Below are positions 1 to 7,092 of a DNA stretch of 37,177 nt, in pieces. Position 1 is the first letter of the stretch. Each line of letters starts with the position of its first letter. The notes under the pieces were generated by a model, which saw only the letters and a list, made by a program, of their open reading frames with translations, ran no database searches and was not told the origin of the DNA. Location: assembly GCA_001781445.1 (NCBI GenBank), contig MFLB01000039.1:1-37177 (forward strand), written 5' to 3'. Source of the DNA: Candidatus Kaiserbacteria bacterium RIFCSPHIGHO2_01_FULL_58_22. GTDB taxonomy: Bacteria > Patescibacteriota > Minisyncoccia > Phycocordibacterales > UBA2100. Made by a program: the position numbers and the translations under genes.

Positions 1-482
1 AGGCCGAGTATGGCGCCCGTGGGATAACAGCCCGGGTTGGCGATAAGGTTCGCCTTCTTTATTTCATCCTTGTGGAGCTCGGGTAGCCCGTAGACGGCCT
101 TCTCGAGATTCGTCTTGTCGGCATGCGACGCTTTGTAGAATTGCTCGTAGACCGCCGCATCTTTCAGGCGGTAGTCGGCGCTCACGTCGATGACCTTCTT
201 CCCCGCCTTGAGGAACATCGGGGCGTACTCTTGCGAGACCGTATGCGGGAGCGAAAGAAAGACAAGATCGGCCTTCTTCACGGCTTCCTCGAAGGAAAAG
301 GCCTTGCAGGGCAGATCAACCTTCCCCATCAAGTATGGGAAGATGTCCTGGATAGTTTCGCTCCTATCTTCTTTGCCCGAGACGTACGTAAGCTCCACCT
401 GCGGATGGTTTGCGAGGATTTTTACGAGTTCTTCCCCCGTGTATCCGGTAGCTCCGATTACTCCTACTTTAGTTTTAGTCAT
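1..482 (-). CDS. argC: N-acetyl-gamma-glutamyl-phosphate reductase, 5' part (runs off the left edge)
   Basis: Reading from the ATG at 482 gives 160 codons without a stop before the window edge, so the C-terminal part is missing from view. The protein begins MTKTKVGVIGATGYTGEEL, a Rossmann NADP-binding motif (GATGYTG, residues 10-16), and near residue 150 has NPGCYPTGA, whose Cys is the catalytic thiol of ArgC. The family reduces N-acetylglutamyl-5-phosphate to the semialdehyde, the third step from glutamate to ornithine and arginine, in the cytoplasm. LysY of the lysine branch is a relative, but nothing here points to it. There is no Shine-Dalgarno sequence at the start. A structured 145-nt leader with its own promoter precedes the gene (see separate entries), suggesting amino-acid-dependent attenuation. 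Amino-acid biosynthesis genes are uncommon in this bacterial radiation. Confidence 0.93.
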   Translation of the reverse strand, partial: MTKTKVGVIGATGYTGEELVKILANHPQVELTYVSGKEDRSETIQDIFPYLMGKVDLPCKAFSFEEAVKKADLVFLSLPHTVSQEYAPMFLKAGKKVIDVSADYRLKDAAVYEQFYKASHADKTNLEKAVYGLPELHKDEIKKANLIANPGCYPTGAILG

Positions 483-507
483 GTGTTGGATTGAAGTGAA
501 TAATAAC

Positions 508-591
508 GCAAAACGGCCTCACCATGAGGCCGCCGGAGATTTATGTGGAGAAAACCAAAATCCGCGAACGACCTCAAATTGAGACCGCTCG
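508..591 (-). promoter_or_regulatory. Candidate transcription attenuator in the argC leader (mutually exclusive hairpins)
   Basis: Read on the minus strand there are two consecutive hairpins. The first (591-565) pairs CGAGCGGTCTCA with TGAGGTCGTTCG around a 3-nt loop. The second (532-514) pairs CGGCCTCA with TGAGGCCG around a 3-nt loop and is followed by TTTT (513-510), as in an intrinsic terminator. The arms are interchangeable: segment 2 (TGAGGTCG) can pair with segment 3 (CGGCCTCA, one wobble), which would break the terminator. This is the 1:2 / 2:3 / 3:4 logic of amino-acid attenuators. The T-tract is short, so the terminator is moderate. Seen in sequence; function is inferred. Confidence 0.6.
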
Positions 592-627
592 TCCTCGCGC
601 AACGTTCAATGAAATCTTAGCTACCAT
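574..627 (-). CDS. Putative 17-aa leader peptide with two Arg codons
   Basis: A 17-codon ORF (MVAKISLNVARGRAVSI) opens the argC leader. Its ATG lies 6 nt from the -10 box, the same spacing found at many apparently leaderless genes in this window, so the ATG would be at or near +1. Codons 11 and 13 are both CGA (Arg) and sit just before attenuator segment 1; the TGA stop falls at the first bases of segment 2. That geometry lets a ribosome stalled at Arg codons free segment 2, while a ribosome reaching the stop covers segment 2 and permits the terminator. Only two Arg codons are present, so chance remains possible. Confidence 0.45.
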   Translation of the reverse strand: MVAKISLNVARGRAVSI

Positions 628-633
628 GTCACC

Positions 634-661
634 TTTCTATCACACCCCCCAATTCTGTCAA
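634..661 (-). promoter_or_regulatory. Promoter of the argC leader
   Basis: On the minus strand TTGACA (661-656) is followed by a 16-nt spacer and TAGAAA (639-634), preceded by TGTG as a weak extended -10. Predicted start of transcription is about 627. The consensus -35 makes this one of the best promoters in the window. It lies between the end of the methyltransferase-like gene and argC. Confidence 0.6.
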
Positions 662-677
662 TATCCCGCAGTATCCA

Positions 678-1490
678 CTACTCCTTCATCCTATGAACAA
701 TGAGCGTCGCCGGCGTTCTAAAGTCCAGTATACTCTCGATGTTCTCATGGATCGATACTTCGGTATCATCCTTTTCCGCAATGTTTCCAAGACCTTTCTC
801 CAGACCCGCGGAGAGTGCTTCCAACATAAGATTGCGACGCATAGGAGGCATATCTTCAATAACAAATCCGATCGGGAATGTGCGAAAGTAACTGTCCGCA
901 CCGAGGCTATCATACATATTGGAAAAGTACTGCGGTATCTCCTCCATATTTTTGCAGTAATGTGGAAGGCTCCATGTGGCCCATATTTCGTCGAACTTGT
1001 CATACCCGGCGGCATGAAGTTCAGTCAAAAAATCTTTCGAAGTGGGGTCAAGCTGCAAGGAACGATAGTAGCCTGCTGCTTGCCGATGATCAATGATCTC
1101 GTGTGAGAGATAGCGGTCTGCGTTCAGTATCAGCCGTGGCGTAAATCTTGGGTCGGAAGTAAGGTCGCCGAGCGATCTTCCACCGCCAACGAGAAGGATC
1201 CTTTTTCCATTCACTGCTCTTTCGAGACTTAAGAAATCCCGAGCATGTATCCCTAAGAGATACGGCGCAAGCGGAGGTCTCATCTCTCCATGGCTCCATA
1301 CTTTGGTAAACAGTCCTCTATTCACAACGGTGTCTTCGAAGCCGTGCTCTCCGATCGACGAATCATAGTAATCCTTCTTGGCGATCTTTATACACTGTGC
1401 GACCATGGCACGATTTTTCGCCTTTCGCTCCTCGAGTGCACTCCTGGGGCCATCTTTAAATCCTGCAATGCGCTCGTATATCATTTTCAT
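678..1490 (-). CDS. Methyltransferase-like protein, family not identified
   Basis: 270 aa. I do not recognise a named family. The middle shows a class I SAM-methyltransferase-like pattern: a glycine-rich turn ILLVGGGRS near residues 97-105, an acidic residue after the next strand (LILNADRYLSHE), and FDEIWATWSLPHY in the place of motif IV, followed by a helix like those after motif IV. The N-terminal 90 residues are basic and helical and could be a recognition region. No membrane segment or signal peptide is visible. Substrate unknown. The start may instead be Met3 (nt 1484), since TAGCAT lies 7 nt before that ATG and fits the leaderless pattern of the window. Downstream lies the argC promoter, so it is probably a single-gene unit. 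What is seen is the motif order; the activity is inference. Confidence 0.6.
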   Translation of the reverse strand: MKMIYERIAGFKDGPRSALEERKAKNRAMVAQCIKIAKKDYYDSSIGEHGFEDTVVNRGLFTKVWSHGEMRPPLAPYLLGIHARDFLSLERAVNGKRILLVGGGRSLGDLTSDPRFTPRLILNADRYLSHEIIDHRQAAGYYRSLQLDPTSKDFLTELHAAGYDKFDEIWATWSLPHYCKNMEEIPQYFSNMYDSLGADSYFRTFPIGFVIEDMPPMRRNLMLEALSAGLEKGLGNIAEKDDTEVSIHENIESILDFRTPATLIVHRMKE

Positions 1491-1536
1491 GATGCTACTT
1501 CAGAGACTTAAGTTTGCCTAGGGCCTCGTTATTCCC

Positions 1537-1726
1537 TAGAACCCATCTCAAAAATAAACGCACTACGAAAATACAAAGTCAGCTTGGCTACTGCGGCCGC
1601 TTCCGCGCGGCTCCGGCGCCGAACGGCTCGGCCTCATCGTGTCGCGGACACGCTTCGGCCTGCGCCGCGGCGCCTCGCTCGCGCGGAAGCGGCCTCGTTA
1701 CGCCATTATTTTTGAGATGGGTTCTA
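1537..1726. repeat. Nested inverted-repeat element (about 190 bp)
   Basis: Perfect 21-bp outer arms (1537-1557 and 1706-1726, beginning TAGAACCCATCTCAAAAAT) enclose perfect 15-bp inner arms (1595-1609 GGCCGCTTCCGCGCG and 1680-1694). The outer arms are AT-rich and the core is very GC-rich with further short palindromes. No ORF of interest lies inside. This layout resembles a MITE or large REP-type element. Its right end lies only about 15 bp before the point where the neighbouring ABM-domain gene should start. Confidence 0.7.
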
Positions 1727-1762
1727 CTGTAGTATTGGAACATAGTCCTCGAAGCGGCGTAT

Positions 1763-2038
1763 TTGCAGGTCAAAAATGGCTCTGAACAAGAGTTCGAGAA
1801 AGCGTTCAAAAAGGCCTCGGCTGTCATCTCCTCCTCCAGCGGCTATGTGTCGCACGAATTGCACCGATGCATCGAGGTTGAAGGAAAGTATTTGCTCCTG
1901 GTTAGATGGAACGAACTCGAAGACCACACCGACGGTTTCCGCAATTCGCCGAACTATCAGGAATGTAAGAAGCTACTTCACCATTTCTATGACCCATTCC
2001 CAACCGTCGAGCATTTCGAACAAATCAGGCTAAAGTAA
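1763..2038 (+). CDS. ABM-domain (antibiotic biosynthesis monooxygenase-like) small protein
   Basis: 91 aa from a TTG codon. The sequence matches the ABM ferredoxin-like fold: a first amphipathic helix (EQEFEKAFKKA), GYVSHELHRC as a central strand, YLLLVRWN, and the family hallmark FRNSPNYQE...HHFYDPFPTVEHF at the C terminus. Such proteins are small dimeric oxygenase or quinol-oxidising folds of mostly unknown substrate. The reading frame is open upstream to 1733 and encodes NIVLEAAYLQV, which looks like the missing first beta strand; the natural start would be around 1742, where the codon is ATA, not a normal start. Thus the gene either uses an unusual start or lost its start when the adjacent inverted-repeat element arrived. 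It is the only plus-strand gene among minus-strand neighbours. Confidence 0.7.
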   Translation: MQVKNGSEQEFEKAFKKASAVISSSSGYVSHELHRCIEVEGKYLLLVRWNELEDHTDGFRNSPNYQECKKLLHHFYDPFPTVEHFEQIRLK

Positions 2039-2065
2039 TATCTTCCGCCTCGGGCGTGCCTAATC

Positions 2066-2326
2066 TTATGCGACTTCCTTTCGCTTTATCTTGAGATGTT
2101 GTTCGATTACCCGTATTCGCCCGCGCAAGTCGTCAATTTCTTTCGTTACTCCTTTCAGATTGCCAAACTGCTCCTTAAGAGCATCGAGACGACGATTGAT
2201 CGAGGCTAGCTCGCGCTCAATCGAGGAGAGTCGAGTGTTAACCTCGGCCATCTCCTCACTCGTGGCCATGTAATCCTTGATGAAATTGACGATCTCAAGT
2301 ATCTCCTTCGTCTCACTCTTTGCCAT
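2066..2326 (-). CDS. Small coiled-coil protein
   Basis: 86 aa starting MAKSETKEILEIV. After about residue 25 the sequence is a continuous heptad-rich helix (TRLSSIERELASINRRLDALKEQFGNL is its core) ending in a basic tail KIKRKEV. No enzyme motif, signal peptide or membrane segment. Similar short coiled-coil proteins are common and uncharacterised. The start is chosen because TACAAT with an extended TGC (2340-2335) lies 8 nt upstream, a leaderless promoter that overlaps nothing but the end of leuS spacer. A longer in-frame extension to 2578 reads through leuS antisense-like sequence and is rejected. Function unknown. Confidence 0.7.
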   Translation of the reverse strand: MAKSETKEILEIVNFIKDYMATSEEMAEVNTRLSSIERELASINRRLDALKEQFGNLKGVTKEIDDLRGRIRVIEQHLKIKRKEVA

Positions 2327-2355
2327 AGGGAGCCATTGTAGCATAACCGCACGAT

Positions 2356-5300
2356 CTAATCCGAGACGATGAGGTTCACGAGGCGGCCCGGCACGACGAT
2401 CGTACGAACGACCTGTTTTCCGTCCAAGCGAGCCGCAACCGCTCCCCGCGCCGCGGCCTCTTGAGCTTCCTTGTCCGCGTCTGCCGCGACGGATGCCTCT
2501 CCTCTCGTTTTCCCGTTTATCTGCACGGCGATGCGCACGGTTTCGTCTTTGAGCTTTGATACGTCGTACGAAGGCCATTTTTCAGTATGGATCGAACGCA
2601 TCTTTCTTGCTCCCCGTTTATCCTTCGTAGCTTTAGCGAAGGAGGACCAGAGTTCCTCGGTCATATGCGGCGCGAAGGGCGCCAATATCTTCAGGAAACG
2701 GACGAACTGGTCTTTGTTGATGCCTTCCTTTTCTGCGACATTCGTGAACGTCATCATCGCCGCAATGGCGGTATTGAACTTGAACGACTCTATGTCACTT
2801 CCCACTTTCAGTATCGTTTTGTGCAATTGCCGCTCGGTCCCCTCGGCTCCTCGCTCTTCGTTGCCTGCCCCGTAGCCATCCGAGCGAAGCGAGGATGTGG
2901 TACTGGGGTTCGCTCGCTGTCCCAGCCGCCACACGCGTTCAAGGAATCGCCGCGCGCCTATCATGCTCTCCGTGCTCCACGCGATCGAATCGGTGAAGGG
3001 CCCCATGAACATTTCGTACATGCGGAGCGTGTCGGCGCCGTAGGCCTTCACGATGTCGTCGGGATTTATCACGTTGCCGTAGCGCTTGCTCATCTTCTTT
3101 CCGTCGGGCGCCTGGATGAGTCCGACGGAGATCAGCCGCATGAACGGCTCGGGAGTGGAAACGACGCCGATGTCGTGCAAGAATTTGTGCCAAAAGCGCG
3201 CGTAGATAAGGTGGCGCGTCGCGTGCTCCGCGCCGCCCACATAGGTGTCTACCGGTGCCCAGTATTTCTCTTTTTTCTTATCGACGAGCGCTTTTTTGTT
3301 GTTCGGGTCCATGTAGCGCAGGTAGTACCACGAAGAACCCGCCCACTGTGGCATCGTGTTGGTCTCGCGCGTACCCGGACCCTTGCACTTCGGACAGCGG
3401 ACGTTGACCCATTTCGCAATACTCGCAAGCGGCGAGTGCCCCGTGCCGGTCGGTTGGTATGAATTCACCTCTGGCAATTTCACCGGCAAGTCCTTTTCCG
3501 GCACCGGCACGACACCACACTTGGCGCAATGAATGACAGGAATAGGTTCGCCCCAATAGCGCTGGCGGGAAAAAACCCAGTCGCGAAGCTTGTAGGTTAC
3601 CTTTGCGCGACCGAGTTTCCCGGTAATAGCTTTTCTTGCCTCTGCGCTCTCCATCCCGCTGAACTCTCCGGAATTCGCGAGTATTCCCTCCCCTTCGTAG
3701 CAGGCGCGGCCATTGATCCGTACCCACGCGATACGCATATCTTCGTGATTGATAAATTCGTCCATTTCTTTCTTCGTGAGCCATGTTATCTCGTGGTCCG
3801 CTTTTTCCTTTTCTGAAACTTGTTCGCAGGTGTCATCATCCAACGTAAAAAGGAACGGGGTGTAGTGAGCAAATGTATTCCATTTTCGAACAACACTGTA
3901 GTATTTGCCGTGGATCGTGCCGCCAAGCTTTCGCACAAGCGAGGTGTGTACATATCCAGTTTCTTCCCGTATCTCTCTTTGCGCTGTCGCGATCGGTTCT
4001 TCTCCCTCATCAATACCACCCGAAACACAGCCTCGCGTATCGGTGGGCTTATAGCGAACCGCAAGGTACTTGTCTTCGGACCAGTGCTTCACAAAGGCGA
4101 GAATAGCCGGTCGGTCGTGAAAGGGTCCGTCTGCGTGTACAGCATCGAGGCCGGTCGTCCGAACAGCGAGAGGCTCGATAACTTCGACGATAGGCAACTT
4201 GAACTTTTTGGCGAATTCGAAGTCGCGTTCGTCGTGCGCGGGGACTGCCATAATGGCGCCCGTGCCGTAGTGCGCGAGCACGTAGTCGGCGATGAAAATC
4301 GGTATTTTCTTTCCCGTCGCTGGATTAACCGCTTCCACCCCTTCGAGCCGCACGCCGGTCTTCTTTTTTTGTTCCGTTATTCGCTCGAGCTCTGTCTTTT
4401 TGTCCGATAGCGCGATATATCGCACTATTTCATCCTCATTCTTCAGCAAACCTTTTTGCTGGATGGCGAGCCGCACCCAAGGGTGTTCGGGAGCGAGCAC
4501 CATGTACGTCGCGCCAAAAAGCGTATCTGCACGCGTCGTAAAGACCGTGATACTAGGCAGAAGAGCGTTCAAGACCATCGGCTCCTCTTTCCCCATGAAG
4601 TGCTTTTCCTCCGCATTTCCTTCGACCAGACGGGCTCCGAGCTCTTTGGCCAGAAATTTGAGATACGGTATCCGCCGAGTGCCCTCTTGCAGATCCGAGA
4701 GAATAACAGAGAATCCCGCAAGCTTTCTGATTCGTGCATAGTCGACGTCCCAATTGAAATGCTTCTGATACGGGCGCTCTACCGCTCCCGGGAATTTTGC
4801 ATTAACGGCTGATGCGACAAGCATGAGACCAGCGATAGGTCTATTGATCTTTTCGAGAACTTTGAGAGCTATCGCTCCGCCGAGACTGTGGCCGACTATG
4901 ATTGTGCGCTCGTCAATGGTGCACGTATCTAACACCTTTTTCACCTGCTCAGTTTCCTTGGGATTCCAGGAATTTGGCAACTCTGGCACTTGCACCTTCA
5001 ATCCCCTTCTCTCCAGCTCCCCATTTAGCCAAGGAATAAAAGCGCCAATCGGGGATTCCTTGTATCCATGCAGGAGTAGATAATTTGGCTTTGGCGCCGT
5101 CGTATTTTCAAATTCAAGCGGAAAATCTATCTCCGCGCCTTCGCTCCGGCCTATCCAGTTGCGCTGTGATTCTTTGATGTGTTCCTGCCATTCGGGAAGA
5201 TGCGATAGGTCATTGAGGAGCCGTTCGGCGTAGTCAGTGATCCGGAGCATCCACTGTCGCATAGGCCTCTTCTCGACGATTGTGCCGCATCGCTCGCAGG

Positions 5301-5823
5301 CATTGCCGTCGAGGTCTTCGTTCGAAAGCCCAGTCTGACATTTCGGGCACCAATTGATGGGTTCGTTCGATTCGTATGCCAGCCCCTTCTCCAGAAGCTT
5401 CAAGAATATCCACTGCGTCCACTTGTAGTACGAGGGGTCGGTCGTGTTTATTTCGCGGCTCCAATCGTAATCGAGGCCGATCGTCGAGAGTTGCTCCTTG
5501 AATCGCGCGATGTTCTTGGCGACGGCGGCGCGCGGATGCACCTTGTTCTGGATCGCGAAATTCTCCGCAGGCAGGCCGAAGGCGTCCCACCCCATCGGAT
5601 GCAAAACGCTATGCCCCGTCATCCGCTTGTGGCGTGCATAGACGTCGGTCGCGATATAGCCCTTCGGGTGCCCTACGTGAAGCCCTTCCCCCGAAGGGTA
5701 TGGGAACATGTCCAAGACATATGACTTTGGTTTTCTAGGATTCTCTTTGGAACGATAGATCTCCTTCTTCTGCCATTCACGCTGCCACTTTTTCTCTATC
5801 TTTTTGTGGTCATACTTCCGCAT
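2356..5823 (-). CDS. leuS: Leucyl-tRNA synthetase with embedded alpha/beta-hydrolase and NUDIX domains
   Basis: 1155 aa, about 300 longer than a usual bacterial LeuRS. Catalytic signatures: HVGH (residues 49-52), WDAFGLPAENFA, a zinc-type CPKC...CERC cluster (159-179), and KMSKR (910-914). The editing (CP1) region is recognisable from TVFTTRADTLFGATY (427-440) and AVPAHDERD (526-534, with the conserved editing Asp). Two insertions interrupt it. Residues about 246-422 form an RBBP9/YdeN-like alpha/beta-hydrolase (LLLHGYKES, nucleophile GHSLGG with Ser313). Residues about 565-708 form a NUDIX domain with a complete box: G602-x5-E608-x7-REIREETGY. A short SFAKATKDK insert near residue 1061 coincides with a dispersed repeat. 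The enzyme charges tRNA-Leu. Start chosen at the ATG with GATACT 8 nt upstream. Whether the extra domains are active is unknown. Confidence 0.95.
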   Translation of the reverse strand: MRKYDHKKIEKKWQREWQKKEIYRSKENPRKPKSYVLDMFPYPSGEGLHVGHPKGYIATDVYARHKRMTGHSVLHPMGWDAFGLPAENFAIQNKVHPRAAVAKNIARFKEQLSTIGLDYDWSREINTTDPSYYKWTQWIFLKLLEKGLAYESNEPINWCPKCQTGLSNEDLDGNACERCGTIVEKRPMRQWMLRITDYAERLLNDLSHLPEWQEHIKESQRNWIGRSEGAEIDFPLEFENTTAPKPNYLLLHGYKESPIGAFIPWLNGELERRGLKVQVPELPNSWNPKETEQVKKVLDTCTIDERTIIVGHSLGGAIALKVLEKINRPIAGLMLVASAVNAKFPGAVERPYQKHFNWDVDYARIRKLAGFSVILSDLQEGTRRIPYLKFLAKELGARLVEGNAEEKHFMGKEEPMVLNALLPSITVFTTRADTLFGATYMVLAPEHPWVRLAIQQKGLLKNEDEIVRYIALSDKKTELERITEQKKKTGVRLEGVEAVNPATGKKIPIFIADYVLAHYGTGAIMAVPAHDERDFEFAKKFKLPIVEVIEPLAVRTTGLDAVHADGPFHDRPAILAFVKHWSEDKYLAVRYKPTDTRGCVSGGIDEGEEPIATAQREIREETGYVHTSLVRKLGGTIHGKYYSVVRKWNTFAHYTPFLFTLDDDTCEQVSEKEKADHEITWLTKKEMDEFINHEDMRIAWVRINGRACYEGEGILANSGEFSGMESAEARKAITGKLGRAKVTYKLRDWVFSRQRYWGEPIPVIHCAKCGVVPVPEKDLPVKLPEVNSYQPTGTGHSPLASIAKWVNVRCPKCKGPGTRETNTMPQWAGSSWYYLRYMDPNNKKALVDKKKEKYWAPVDTYVGGAEHATRHLIYARFWHKFLHDIGVVSTPEPFMRLISVGLIQAPDGKKMSKRYGNVINPDDIVKAYGADTLRMYEMFMGPFTDSIAWSTESMIGARRFLERVWRLGQRANPSTTSSLRSDGYGAGNEERGAEGTERQLHKTILKVGSDIESFKFNTAIAAMMTFTNVAEKEGINKDQFVRFLKILAPFAPHMTEELWSSFAKATKDKRGARKMRSIHTEKWPSYDVSKLKDETVRIAVQINGKTRGEASVAADADKEAQEAAARGAVAARLDGKQVVRTIVVPGRLVNLIVSD
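2621..2643. repeat. Dispersed TCCTTCG...CGAAGGA palindrome, in frame inside leuS
   Basis: Seven-base complementary arms TCCTTCG and CGAAGGA surround TAGCTTTAG. It encodes SFAKATKD in leuS, in a loop before the anticodon-binding C-terminal domain. Related copies with the same CTTNGCGAAG core lie at 7057-7083, 25248-25273 and 31739-31764. Confidence 0.6.
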
Positions 5824-5836
5824 TGGAAAAGAGTAT

Positions 5837-6010
5837 CACACGCGACGTGTGCTCGTAAACCGGCTCATTCCGACACCGCAGGGCGTTGACCCTGCGGGTC
5901 GGAATACACTCCCTGCGCAAAAGCGCAGGGCGTTTCCGCCAATTTCTGACTCCCTGCCCCCTTCGGTGGGCAGGGCTGGGCTCGGGAATGCAAAAGTGCT
6001 CTTTTGCATT
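5837..6010. repeat. Cluster of five tandem hairpins between DUF5671 gene and leuS
   Basis: Five separate stem-loops fill this 220-bp gap: CACACG/CGTGTG (5837-5851), ATTCCGAC...GTCGGAAT with an inner CCGCAGGG/CCCTGCGG stem (5867-5905), CCCTGCGC-AAAA-GCGCAGGG (5911-5930), CCCTGCCC...GGGCAGGG (5952-5975) and AATGCAAAAG-TGCT-CTTTTGCATT (5987-6010). Three share a CCCTGC arm. The first lies between the -10 of leuS and its upstream sequence. None has a good U-tract on the minus strand. They could insulate leuS from the upstream gene, or be a REP-like cluster. Confidence 0.7.
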
Positions 6011-6046
6011 TCACTCGCTCTACGTCGCCAGTAAGGAGGCGAGAAG

Positions 6047-6994
6047 CTAGCGCAACGTGGATTTGCTGAACGGCGGATAGCGTTCCGGGTCTATCGTTCT
6101 GTCGAAGCAGACGTCTCCCGCCCCGTGTTGCCACGAATCGCCTTCGATTCCCTTTTCTCCGGGACCGGCCGCAATGGGCCGAACCATGTACGGATCTCCA
6201 ACTCCCTCTTTGTTGAACGTCGCGCAGAGCTTGAATGAGAGCCGCCCGGTGACCTCATACGCGTATGGCTCGCCGCTCTGCGGGTCCACGGGAAATACGT
6301 AGCCTCCGAGAGGGTCTTTGGCCTCTTCGAGCGTGGCGGGAAGCTTTTCTTTCTGTTGCCAATAATTCACGACCTGCCACTGAATGTTTTGCAGATCGCT
6401 CACCTTTTGGCTGTCGAGGCGAAGAAGGCGTACTTCTGCTGGCGATCCAAGGATAAAGAAGCCGGACGCGATCGCCGCGAGGACGACGAGTCCCGCGGCC
6501 ACTCCGACGGTCGTCGCGCGCGAGGGGTTTGCTTTCCAGTATCCGCGCAGATCGGCAAGGAAATGCAGGAACACAGCTCCCGCTACGAGAAGCAAGACAA
6601 TGACTTTAAGGATAAAGCGCGTCGTAAGCTCGCCGCCGAGAAAATAATTGATGAGCGTGATGAGATCGCCGACCAATGCCGCGCCTGCGACAAACACAGT
6701 CAGTACCAGCGCCCATCGTCGGACCCACAGCTCGCTCTTGATGGGTTCGCGCGCGATGTCGGAGCGAATGAAGCGGAGAAGAACGACCGTGACAGGGACA
6801 AGGACGATGAGCGACGCCATCGCGAAGCGTATCCCCCCGGAGAAAGGATCAACATAATATTCGAGCGGATCCGGGTACGTGCGGTCAATGTATTCGAACA
6901 AAAGCGCGATGAACGAGATGACGCTTCCGTAGAGCGCCACCATCGCGCCCGCCCAGAGAAAGAAATCCTTCGGGGTTACCTTGGGTTTGTCCAT
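6047..6994 (-). CDS. DUF5671-domain membrane protein with soluble C-terminal domain
   Basis: 315 aa from the ATG at 6994 (MDKPKVTPKDFFLWAGAM). Residues 1-140 hold the DUF5671 pattern of four or five membrane helices (WAGAMVALYGSVISFIALLF, then ASLIVLVPVTVVLL, WALVLTVFVAGAALVGDLI, ILKVIVLLLVAGAVFLHFLA). A further helix (VGVAAGLVVLAAIASGFFI) precedes a soluble domain rich in aromatic residues with type IV pilin-like features (QVVNYWQQKEKLPATLEE, two cysteines). Function unknown; such proteins recur in Patescibacteria. A longer ORF reaching 7093 is rejected because its extra N terminus is encoded by a heptad repeat and a palindrome. Confidence 0.8.
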   Translation of the reverse strand: MDKPKVTPKDFFLWAGAMVALYGSVISFIALLFEYIDRTYPDPLEYYVDPFSGGIRFAMASLIVLVPVTVVLLRFIRSDIAREPIKSELWVRRWALVLTVFVAGAALVGDLITLINYFLGGELTTRFILKVIVLLLVAGAVFLHFLADLRGYWKANPSRATTVGVAAGLVVLAAIASGFFILGSPAEVRLLRLDSQKVSDLQNIQWQVVNYWQQKEKLPATLEEAKDPLGGYVFPVDPQSGEPYAYEVTGRLSFKLCATFNKEGVGDPYMVRPIAAGPGEKGIEGDSWQHGAGDVCFDRTIDPERYPPFSKSTLR

Positions 6995-6999
6995 ACGGA

Positions 7000-7034
7000 A
7001 ATAGTAAATGGTTATTAGAAAATAGCAAATGGCA
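7000..7034. repeat. Heptad-period intergenic repeat (AATAGTA type)
   Basis: Five successive 7-nt units (AATAGTA, AATGGTT, ATTAGAA, AATAGCA, AATGGCA) lie just upstream of the DUF5671 gene. Same 7-nt period as the repeats at other junctions of the window. Confidence 0.6.
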
Positions 7035-7056
7035 GAGATCAAGAATGCAAGAACTC

Positions 7057-7083
7057 CCCTCCTTCGCGCAAGGCTTCGGAGGG
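7057..7083. repeat. Dispersed CTTCG-type palindrome, copy at the ychF end
   Basis: Arms CCCTCC and GGAGGG enclose a TTCGCGCAAGGCTTC core, related to the palindrome inside leuS. It lies 10 bp from the ychF stop and could act as a hairpin at the 3' end of ychF mRNA. Confidence 0.5.
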
Positions 7084-7092
7084 CAAGCATCA

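Noticed and set aside
123..582. Plus-strand ORFs of 123 and 130 aa
   Set aside because: They are antisense to argC, whose minus-strand translation has clear family motifs.
483..661. T-box riboswitch in the argC leader
   Set aside because: No TGGNACCGCG T-box sequence or AG-bulge arrangement is visible; peptide-coupled attenuation fits better.
2587..3462. Plus-strand ORF of 291 aa
   Set aside because: Antisense shadow of leuS, Arg/His-rich and without recognisable motifs.
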